Shown here one piece after another: positions 23,688 to 30,159 of a DNA stretch of 31,342 nucleotides. How positions within the stretch are numbered: position 1 is the first letter of the stretch; each line of letters starts with the position of its first letter. Source of the stretch: DASUAO01 sp046484625 (lineage in GTDB: Bacteria; Actinomycetota; Acidimicrobiia; IMCC26256; PALSA-555); NCBI GenBank assembly GCA_046484625.1, contig JAWOIO010000054.1:1-31342 (forward strand), written 5' to 3'. The notes under the pieces were generated by a model. The model had not been told where the DNA came from and made no database searches. It saw only the letters and a list, made by a program, of their open reading frames with translations. A program made the translations under genes and the position numbers.

Positions 23688-24467
23688 ATGGCGCGCTTCA
23701 CCGACCAGGTCGCGATCGTGACGGGCGCAGGCTCCGGCCTGGGTCGTGCCACGGCCCGGCGCCTCGCCGACGAGGGCGCTCGCGTCGCCGTGCTCGACCT
23801 CGACGCCGGGGCTGCTGACGAGGCCGCGACCGAGATCGGCGATGCCGCGAGCGCACACGCGGTCGATGTGAGCGACTTCGGATCCGTCGAGGCTGCCGTG
23901 GCATGGGTCGTCGAGGGGCTCGGCTCGCCGTCGGTGCTCGTGAACTGCGCCGGCATCGGGAAGTTCGTCAAGAGCGAGGAGGAGTCGCCCGAGAGCTGGA
24001 ACCGCATCATCGGCGTGAACCTCACCGGCACGTTCTTCATGTGTCGGGCGGTGCTGCCCCACCTGCTCGAGCGGGCCGCCGCGGCCGGGAAGATCCGTCG
24101 GGGCGACGAGGGCGGCGTGATCGTGAACGTCGCGTCGAACGCCGGGCTCATGGGCCAGCCCTACTCGGCCGCCTACTGCGCGTCGAAGGGCGGGGTCGTG
24201 AACCTCACCCGGGCGTTGGGCGTCGAGTACCGGGCGAAGGGTGTGCGCGTGAATGCCGTCGCTCCCGGTGGGATGAAGACGCCGATGATCTCGACATGGG
24301 GGTTCCCGGAGGGAGCCAAGCCCGAGGAGTTCGCGGGCATCACGTCGCCGATCGGGTCCTCCGCGCCCGAGGAGGTCGCCGGGCTCATCGCGTTCGTCGC
24401 CTCTGAGGAGGGCAGGTACATGATCGGCAACATCGTGAGCATGGACGGTGGCATCACCTGCGGTTGA
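23688..24467 (+). CDS. SDR family oxidoreductase
   Basis: 259-residue classical SDR. TGAGSGLG (12-19) is the nucleotide motif, D37 ends strand two (NAD(H) preference), NCAG replaces NNAG at 86-89, and S150, Y163, K167 (AAYCASK) are catalytic. An Arg/Asp/Gly insertion around 129-143 lengthens the loop before strand five, as in the mycofactocin-independent 3-hydroxyacyl-CoA dehydrogenase-like SDRs; that comparison is tentative. ATG at 23688 has GAGGGG 6 nt upstream. The acyl-CoA ligase follows after 48 nt, so the pair probably acts on the same acid: CoA activation and hydroxyl oxidation. Confidence 0.93.
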   Translation: MARFTDQVAIVTGAGSGLGRATARRLADEGARVAVLDLDAGAADEAATEIGDAASAHAVDVSDFGSVEAAVAWVVEGLGSPSVLVNCAGIGKFVKSEEESPESWNRIIGVNLTGTFFMCRAVLPHLLERAAAAGKIRRGDEGGVIVNVASNAGLMGQPYSAAYCASKGGVVNLTRALGVEYRAKGVRVNAVAPGGMKTPMISTWGFPEGAKPEEFAGITSPIGSSAPEEVAGLIAFVASEEGRYMIGNIVSMDGGITCG

Positions 24468-24515
24468 GCGACTGCCGCACCACCGAGACGTCGACCCGAG
24501 AACAGGAGCACGCCG

Positions 24516-26072
24516 ATGGCTCAGGACCAGTTCACCGCGCACCAGGGGCTGTGGGAACTCGTCGTCGCGCGCGCCGAGCACTCACCGGACCTGATGCTCG
24601 CGATCGACGAGGACGGTCGCACGCTGACCGCCGCGGAGTTCCGCGACGCGGCCGAGCGCGCTGCCGCGGGACTGCACGCGATGGGCGTCGGTCCCGACGT
24701 CGCGGTGTCGTGGATGCTCCCGACCTGGCTCGAGTCCGCGGTGCTGGTCGCCGCGCTGGCGCGGCTCGGCGCGGTCCAGAACCCGATGCTGCCGATCCTC
24801 GGCACGCGTGAGATCGGGTTCATCACCGCGCAGACCGGGGCTCGGCTGCTCGTCGTGCCGGAGGAGTGGAAGGGTCGCGCCTTCGGTGACGAGGCCCGCT
24901 CGATCGCAGCCGACCGTTCCGACCTCGAGGTGCTGATCGCCGACCGCGCCCTTCCCGAGGGCAACCCGGCGACGCTGCCCGCACCGCCCGCGGCGATCAC
25001 GCCGCAGGACGCTCCCGTCCGATGGGTGTTCTACACATCCGGCACGACGGCGGACCCGAAGGGCGCGCGCCACACCGACCTCACCGTCAAGGCGTCGGCC
25101 ATCGGGATGATCGAGGCACTCGAGATCACCGACGAGGACACGGCCGCGATGGTGTTCCCGTTCACCCACATCGGCGGGATCGGGTGGCTGTACACGATGC
25201 TCATCACCGGGTGCCGATGTGTGTTCGTGGAGGCGTTCGTCCCGCAGACGACGATCCCGGTGCTCCAGCGCGAGGATCTCACGCTCGCCGGCGCGGGCAC
25301 GCCGTTCCACATGGCCTACCTCGCCGCGCAGCGGACGCAGCCCGACACGCCGTTGTTCCCCGATGTGCGCGCGTACCCGGGGGGCGGCGCGCCGAAGCCG
25401 CCCCAGCTGCACTACGAGGTCCGCGAGGAGCTCGGTGGGGTCGGCGTGGTGTCCGGCTACGGGCTCACCGAGGCGCCGATCCTCACGATGAACTCGGTGC
25501 GCGACTCCGATGTGCAGCTCGCCGAGACCGAAGGCGCACCGACGCCCGGCGTCGAGCTGCGCTTCGTGAAGCTCGACGGCACCGTGGCCGGTCCGGGTGA
25601 GGAAGGCGAGATCCGGGCCAAGGGTCCCCAGATCTGCAAGGGCTACCTCGACGCGTCGCTCGACGCCGACGCGTTCGACGAGGACGGCTGGTTCTGCACC
25701 GGCGACCTCGGCGTGATGGACCCGGCGGACTCCCACGTCCGCATCACCGGCCGGGTGAAGGACATCATCATCCGGCACGGCGAGAACATCTCCGCGAAGG
25801 AGCTCGAGGACCTGCTGTTCACGCACCCACAGATCGCCGACGCCGCGGTGATCGGGCTCCCGGATCCGAAGACGGGAGAGCGCGCGTGCGCGGTCGTGGT
25901 CGTGGTCGAGGGGGCCACTGCGCCGACGCTCGCCGAGCTGTTCGACTTCCTCACGGGCGAGGGTCTGGCGAAGCAGAAGGTCCCCGAGCGGCTCGAGGTC
26001 GTCGACGCCCTGCCGCGCAACCCGGCCGGCAAGGTCCTCAAGCACGAGCTCCGCGCCCGCTACTCCGACTGA
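24516..26072 (+). CDS. AMP-forming acyl-CoA ligase (cyclohexanecarboxylate/short-chain type)
   Basis: 518 residues of the ANL superfamily. YTSGTTADPKG is the A3 motif near 172-182, SGYGLTEAP the A5 motif near 320, FCTGDLGVMD the A7 motif, GRVKDIIIRHGENISAKELE (20 residues) the A8 hinge, and PRNPAGKVLKHEL carries the C-terminal lysine. The general pattern resembles cyclohexanecarboxylate-CoA and related cyclic-acid ligases. AGGAG 7 nt before ATG 24516 supports the start. It lies behind an SDR and ends 15 nt before hairpin copy B. Only distantly similar to the ligase at 22002-23561 by eye, so the two probably serve different acids. Confidence 0.93.
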   Translation: MAQDQFTAHQGLWELVVARAEHSPDLMLAIDEDGRTLTAAEFRDAAERAAAGLHAMGVGPDVAVSWMLPTWLESAVLVAALARLGAVQNPMLPILGTREIGFITAQTGARLLVVPEEWKGRAFGDEARSIAADRSDLEVLIADRALPEGNPATLPAPPAAITPQDAPVRWVFYTSGTTADPKGARHTDLTVKASAIGMIEALEITDEDTAAMVFPFTHIGGIGWLYTMLITGCRCVFVEAFVPQTTIPVLQREDLTLAGAGTPFHMAYLAAQRTQPDTPLFPDVRAYPGGGAPKPPQLHYEVREELGGVGVVSGYGLTEAPILTMNSVRDSDVQLAETEGAPTPGVELRFVKLDGTVAGPGEEGEIRAKGPQICKGYLDASLDADAFDEDGWFCTGDLGVMDPADSHVRITGRVKDIIIRHGENISAKELEDLLFTHPQIADAAVIGLPDPKTGERACAVVVVVEGATAPTLAELFDFLTGEGLAKQKVPERLEVVDALPRNPAGKVLKHELRARYSD

Positions 26073-26087
26073 CCCTCCCACACCACC

Positions 26088-26136
26088 GTTCTTGCGTCAG
26101 CTTCTGCTGATATGCAGCAGCTTCTGACGCCAGAAC
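26088..26136. repeat. 49-bp hairpin element, copy B
   Basis: Same length and layout as copy A: outer arm gttcttgcgtc, middle agctt, inner stem ctgctg, loop atatg, cagcag, cttct, outer arm gacgccagaac. The outer arms have one mismatch, the inner stem is perfect, and the middle segments pair only at two positions. It lies between the convergent ends of the acyl-CoA ligase gene and the AbiEi-like/DUF559 gene. Confidence 0.93.
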
Positions 26137-26143
26137 GCTGGGA

Positions 26144-27067
26144 TCAGGCGCTGCGGGCGCTGATCCGCAAGATCGCGGCGCACAGGCGGTGGCCGGTGTC
26201 GTTGAGATCTCGAGCGGTGGCCCCGACCGGGTGCCAGCCCAACGCGACGATCTCGTTGCGCCGGGCGTTGTCGCGGACGAGCGCCAGCTTCCCGGTGTGC
26301 TCCTGGTAGCTCTCGTACTCGATCGCGATGCGCCACTGCGGATATGCCGCATCGACGCGGGCGACGAACCGCCGCCCGTCCCAGATCTCGTACTGCAGCT
26401 CGGGCTCCGGGAGGCCGTGGGCACGGAGCACCTGCATGAGCCGAGTCTCCGCGGGACTCTCGGCTGCGCGGTGCTCGGGCGCACGTTCCTCGATCAGACG
26501 GCGGAGCACGCCGGTCCCGTTGCGACCGCGCCGACCGACTCTGCCGAGCACCGCGCGGATGATGCGAGCGTCCACGAGTTCCTTCCGTATCGCTGCGTCG
26601 AGCGCCATGTCGACGACCCGGGGTGAGCACACCGCGCCGAGGTCGAGCAGGGTGCGTTCGGGTGTCGTGATCGGGATGCCTTCGTGGTGCGTGAGGTCCA
26701 GCCATTCCAAGGCGGTGGTCTCGTGTACTACGAGGCCTTCGTGGCGACCGCGTCGCCATCGGGGACAGGTGATCTCGACGAGGTCGCGCCGACCGCCCGG
26801 AAGCTCCCAGAGCGCCGCTGCGCTCCTGTGGGAGGCCACGGCGCGGTGCCCTCCCGCCCAGCATGCCGCCAGGATCTCGCCCTGCCAGACGAGCGGCGCG
26901 CCGGCGACGCTGTAGACGCCACGGAACTCGGTGTGCCACCTTCCGTCGTCGACACGGTTCCGGATCTGGCCATCGCTGAAGCCCGCCGCTCGCGCGTGCG
27001 CTCGGCTGAACACGCCGAACTGCTCCTCCGAGACCGCTCGCAGTCGGAGGTCTGGGTGGTCGTCCAT
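26144..27067 (-). CDS. AbiEi-like N-domain plus DUF559 (Vsr-like nuclease fold) protein
   Basis: 307 residues in two parts. Residues about 12-90 (EEQFGVFSRAHARAAGFSDG onward, GVYSVAGAP, HRSAAALWELPG) look like the winged-helix AbiEi antitoxin N-domain; residues about 203-290 form the DUF559 core, with E207 (SPAETRL), D239 and E250 (VDAAYPQWRIAIEYE) as possible catalytic acidic residues of a Vsr/PD-(D/E)XK-like fold. Proteins of this plan are abundant in actinobacteria and their function is not settled; abortive infection, toxin-antitoxin or DNA repair roles have been suggested. No AbiEii-type toxin gene is adjacent. ATG 27067 has no clear ribosome site. The gene is bracketed by hairpin copies B and C, 7 nt past its stop and 43 nt before its start. 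Confidence 0.85.
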   Translation of the reverse strand: MDDHPDLRLRAVSEEQFGVFSRAHARAAGFSDGQIRNRVDDGRWHTEFRGVYSVAGAPLVWQGEILAACWAGGHRAVASHRSAAALWELPGGRRDLVEITCPRWRRGRHEGLVVHETTALEWLDLTHHEGIPITTPERTLLDLGAVCSPRVVDMALDAAIRKELVDARIIRAVLGRVGRRGRNGTGVLRRLIEERAPEHRAAESPAETRLMQVLRAHGLPEPELQYEIWDGRRFVARVDAAYPQWRIAIEYESYQEHTGKLALVRDNARRNEIVALGWHPVGATARDLNDTGHRLCAAILRISARSA

Positions 27068-27071
27068 GGGT

Positions 27072-27085
27072 CTGCGGAACCGCAG
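27072..27085. promoter_or_regulatory. Short inverted repeat before the DUF559 gene
   Basis: ctgcgg-aa-ccgcag, two perfect 6-nt arms, lies 4 nt upstream of the ATG at 27067. It could be an operator bound by the protein's own winged-helix domain. Short GC-rich palindromes also arise by chance in such DNA. Confidence 0.25.
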
Positions 27086-27110
27086 GCCCACGAAGCGTGA
27101 GCGATCCGCT

Positions 27111-27159
27111 GTTCTTGCGTCGAAAACTGCTGAAATGCAGCAGCTACTGACGCAAGAAC
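27111..27159. repeat. 49-bp hairpin element, copy C
   Basis: Outer arm gttcttgcgtc pairs perfectly with gacgcaagaac; middle gaaaa and ctact do not pair; inner stem ctgctg/cagcag is perfect and shared with copy B; loop is aaatg. Total length is again 49. It overlaps the 3' end of the amidotransferase-like gene, whose stop codon (27144-27146) and last four residues F-L-R-Q lie inside the element. Confidence 0.93.
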
Positions 27160-27893
27160 GATGAAGCCTCGGCGACGAGGGTGTCGAAGAGACCCTGTTG
27201 GGCCGGGTCGGTGGCGGCGGTGTCCTCGGGGTGCCACTGCACACCCACGACCCACGGCGCGTCGGGATCCGCGAGCTCGGTCGCCTCGATCACGCCGTCG
27301 GCCGAGCGGGCGGTGACCGCGAGCCCCTCGCCGGGAGCGGCGACGGCCTGGTGGTGGTGGCACGAGCACTGCGCCCACTCGACACCCATCGCGCGCGCGA
27401 CCCGCGTGTCCGCATCGATCGCGACGGCATTGAGCTGCGCGCCGTCCTCGACGAACGGGATCCCGTGGCCCTCGACACCCGGGGTGTCGCTGATGTGCTG
27501 GTCGAGCGCGGCGCCGCACAGCACGTTGAGCAGCTGGTGACCGCGACACACGGCCAGGATCGGCATGCGGCGGTCCAGCGCGGCCCTCGTGAGCACGAGC
27601 TCCGCCGTGTCGCGAGGGGTGTTGGCGCCGACGATCTTCGCCTCGCGCTCGCGACCGTAGGTCGAGGGATCGACGTCACCACCTCCGAGTAGCAGGAGCC
27701 CGTCGGCGTGGTCGAGGATCTCCTCGGCGAGGTCCTCGACCGACTCGCTGATGACGATCGCCTCGATCCCGCCCGCTCTCCGGATCGCGTCGACGTAGAG
27801 CGCCGGGACTGCGTACGCCGCCATGCCCCAACCCGGGATCTTGCCCTGGCGCAGCCGCGGATAGGTCGGGACGACGATGACCGGACGCGTCAT
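27144..27893 (-). CDS. Gamma-glutamyl-amine hydrolase-like, class I glutamine amidotransferase (peptidase C26)
   Basis: 249 residues. The nucleophile elbow is PILAVCRGHQ with C116; H221 and E223 in VQWHPED complete the triad; LLLLGGGDVDPSTYG near 67-80 is the oxyanion-side strand. This is the pattern of gamma-glutamyl-gamma-aminobutyrate hydrolase (PuuD), which removes glutamate from gamma-glutamylated amines. The ATG at 27893 follows the TGA of the glutamine-synthetase-like gene with one base between, so the two are certainly one operon. Oddity: the C-terminal F-L-R-Q and stop codon are encoded by hairpin copy C, so the original end of the gene may have been replaced. Confidence 0.93.
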   Translation of the reverse strand: MTRPVIVVPTYPRLRQGKIPGWGMAAYAVPALYVDAIRRAGGIEAIVISESVEDLAEEILDHADGLLLLGGGDVDPSTYGREREAKIVGANTPRDTAELVLTRAALDRRMPILAVCRGHQLLNVLCGAALDQHISDTPGVEGHGIPFVEDGAQLNAVAIDADTRVARAMGVEWAQCSCHHHQAVAAPGEGLAVTARSADGVIEATELADPDAPWVVGVQWHPEDTAATDPAQQGLFDTLVAEASSFLRQ

Positions 27894-27894
27894 C

Positions 27895-29277
27895 TCAGAA
27901 CTGCTCGAAGCAGCGTCGCCGCTCCCAGTCGGTGACGACCTGCCCGAATGCGGCCCACTCCTGGCGCGCGGTGTTGACCAGATGGGCATGCACGTCGGGC
28001 CCGAACGCAGCGGCGGCCACCGGGCTCTGCTCGAGCGCGCCGATCGCGTCGACGATGTGCCAGGGGATCCGCTCCACGTCGGGCGCCTCGTACGCGTTGC
28101 CCTCGAACGCCGGGCCGGGATCGGCGTCGGCGTCGATCCCCGCGAGTCCGGCGGCGATCGTGGCTGCGAACGCGAGGTACACGTTGCAGTCGGCACCGGG
28201 GATCCGGTTCTCGACCCGGGCGCTCGCGGGAGAGTCGCCCACGACCCGGAACCCACACGTGCGGTTGTCGCGACCCCACGCGATCGCGGTCGGAGCCCAC
28301 GACTCGGGCTGGAAGCGCTTGTAGGAGTTGACCGTCGGTGCGTAGCACCACGCGAGCTCGCGGGCGTGGGCGAGCTGGCCGCCCATCCATCCTCGGAACT
28401 CCGGCGACAGGCGATCGGGTGCCGCGTCGTCGTGCATGAGCCCACGGTTCCCGTCGGCCGACCACAGGGACGAGTGGATGTGGCACGAGGATCCGCTTTC
28501 GGCCATGTCGACCTTCGCCATGAAGGTGAGCGCCCGTCCGTGCAGGCCCGCGATCTCCTTGGCCGCGTTCTTGTAGATCGTGTGGTTGTCGGCCATCGTG
28601 AGCGCGTCGGCGTAGCGGAGGTTGATCTCGTGCTGTCCGCGTCCCGCCTCGCCCTTCGAGAACTCGACCGGGATCCCCGCACCGTCGATGCCGTTGCGGA
28701 TCGCGCGGATCAGGTACTCGTCGCGGGTGGTCTGGAGGATGTGGTAGTCCTCGATGTGCGCGGAGTGGTACGTCAACCCCGAGTAGCCCAGCGCCTGCGC
28801 CTCTTCGTAGGACTCGCGGAACAGGTAGAACTCGAGCTCGGAGCCGCAGTTGACGAGGTAGCCCGCCGCCGCGGCGCGCGCGATCTGGTGCCGCAGGATC
28901 TGACGGGGTGATACCGCGACCGGCTCCTCCGAGTGCTCGTCGACGAGGTCGCACAGGACGAGCGCGGTCTTCTCCAGCCAGGGGAGCATGCGCAGCGTCG
29001 TGAGATCGGGCCGGGCGAGGAAGTCGCCGTAGCCCTGCTCCCAGTTGGCGTACTCGTATCCCGGCAGGGGCGTCATGTCGACGTCCACCGCGAGCAGGTA
29101 GTTGCACGCCTCGATGCCGTCGGCGAGCACATGGTCCCGGAAGAAGTGTCCGGTGACCCGCTTTCCGACGAGTCGACCCTGGAGGTCCGGGAAGCAGACC
29201 AGCACCGTGTCGATGTCGTCGGCGGCGATCAGGGATTGGAGGTGCTCGACGTCGAGCGGGGCGGCGGTCTCGGGCAT
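27895..29277 (-). CDS. Glutamine synthetase-like, probable gamma-glutamylamine ligase (PuuA-type)
   Basis: 460 residues with the glutamine synthetase catalytic domain. Metal ligands E147 and E149 are in CGSELEF, E210 and E217 in KGEAGRGQHEIN, H266 in SSCHIHSSLW, and R-x-E-N-R is in the ARVENRIPGADCN segment. The N-terminal beta-grasp domain is short, and the tyrosine loop of true GlnA adenylylation is not seen, which favours the gamma-glutamylpolyamine or gamma-glutamylamide ligase subgroup. The ATG at 29277 lies 5 nt after the SDR's stop. Directly followed by a PuuD-like hydrolase, so an amine may be glutamylated, oxidised by the SDR or another enzyme, and released. Which amine is unknown. 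Confidence 0.93.
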   Translation of the reverse strand: MPETAAPLDVEHLQSLIAADDIDTVLVCFPDLQGRLVGKRVTGHFFRDHVLADGIEACNYLLAVDVDMTPLPGYEYANWEQGYGDFLARPDLTTLRMLPWLEKTALVLCDLVDEHSEEPVAVSPRQILRHQIARAAAAGYLVNCGSELEFYLFRESYEEAQALGYSGLTYHSAHIEDYHILQTTRDEYLIRAIRNGIDGAGIPVEFSKGEAGRGQHEINLRYADALTMADNHTIYKNAAKEIAGLHGRALTFMAKVDMAESGSSCHIHSSLWSADGNRGLMHDDAAPDRLSPEFRGWMGGQLAHARELAWCYAPTVNSYKRFQPESWAPTAIAWGRDNRTCGFRVVGDSPASARVENRIPGADCNVYLAFAATIAAGLAGIDADADPGPAFEGNAYEAPDVERIPWHIVDAIGALEQSPVAAAAFGPDVHAHLVNTARQEWAAFGQVVTDWERRRCFEQF

Positions 29278-29282
29278 CCGTC

Positions 29283-30062
29283 TCAGTCCTCCGGGGTGAC
29301 GTACGCGGCGGTGATGCCGCCGTCGACGACGAGCGTGGCGCCGGTCATGTAGGACGAGTCGTCGGACGCGAGGAACAGCGCGGCCTTGGCCAGCTCCTCC
29401 GCGTGCCCGGGTCGCCCCATCGGGATGTGGGCGAGCCGGCGGCGCGCCCACTCGGGATCGCGCATGAGCTCACGGAGCATCGGCGTGTCGATGGGGCCGG
29501 GGCAGAGCGCGTTGGCGCGGATCCCGCGGCGGGCGTGCTCCACGGCGACTTCGCGCGTCATCGCGAGGACGCCGCCCTTGCTGGCGGTGTAGGCGATCTG
29601 GGGGGTCGCCGCACCCATGAGCGCGACGAACGACGCAACGTTGACGATCGATCCGCCCCCGGACTCGATGAGCGCGGGGACTGCGTGCTTGCAGCCGAGC
29701 CAGACCCCCTTCAGGTTGACGTCCATCACGCGATCCCAGGTCTCGACCGCGGTCTCGGTGACCCCGCCGTCGTCCGCGGGGAAGATCCCGGCGTTGTTGT
29801 AGAGGACGTGCAGCGCTCCGTACGTCGTGGTCGTGAAGGCCACCATCGCCTCGACCTGCGACTCGTCCGAGACGTCGGCCGCGACGAACGAGGCGTCCCC
29901 ACCTGCGGCCTCGACCGCGGTCACGGTGGCCGCGCCGGCCTCGGGGACCGAATCCACGACCACGACGCGTGCTCCTTCCGCGGCGAAGAGCAATGCTGCG
30001 GCGCGTCCCATCCCGTTCCCGGCGCCCGTGATGAGGGCGACCTTGCCTCGGAGTCTCTGCAT
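29283..30062 (-). CDS. SDR family oxidoreductase
   Basis: 259-residue classical SDR. TGAGNGMG (12-19), D37 at the end of strand two, NNAG (89-92), S144, Y158 and K162 (IAYTASK) are all present, and the C-terminal VVDGG is normal. NAD(H) preference is inferred from D37. The ATG at 30062 matches the family N-terminus, although GGAG abuts it with no spacer, so an upstream start cannot be ruled out. It heads the operon with the glutamine-synthetase-like and PuuD-like genes and may oxidise an aldehyde or alcohol in that route. Confidence 0.92.
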   Translation of the reverse strand: MQRLRGKVALITGAGNGMGRAAALLFAAEGARVVVVDSVPEAGAATVTAVEAAGGDASFVAADVSDESQVEAMVAFTTTTYGALHVLYNNAGIFPADDGGVTETAVETWDRVMDVNLKGVWLGCKHAVPALIESGGGSIVNVASFVALMGAATPQIAYTASKGGVLAMTREVAVEHARRGIRANALCPGPIDTPMLRELMRDPEWARRRLAHIPMGRPGHAEELAKAALFLASDDSSYMTGATLVVDGGITAAYVTPED

Positions 30063-30147
30063 CTCCGTATGGTGACGCGAATCGCGGCGGGAGGCGAGAC
30101 GAGGACGCGGAGTCGCGCGCGACACCGGGAAGCACCGGGGCCACGCC

Positions 30148-30153
30148 TACGCT
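30148..30153 (+). promoter_or_regulatory. Leaderless -10 box TACGCT
   Basis: TACGCT (TAnnnT) ends 6 nt before the GTG at 30160, which supports this start and a leaderless transcript. Part of the 97-nt divergent region between the SDR and the hydrolase; nothing else is clear there. Confidence 0.55.
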
Positions 30154-30159
30154 CGACGG

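Noticed and set aside
26144..27067. Complete type IV AbiEi/AbiEii toxin-antitoxin pair
   Set aside because: Only the AbiEi-like domain is visible, fused to a DUF559 core; both neighbours are metabolic genes, with no nucleotidyltransferase toxin.
30076..30086. 11-bp palindrome cgcga-a-tcgcg upstream of the SDR at 30062
   Set aside because: Short and made of common GC-rich words; it could easily be chance, and there is no second copy at a similar place.
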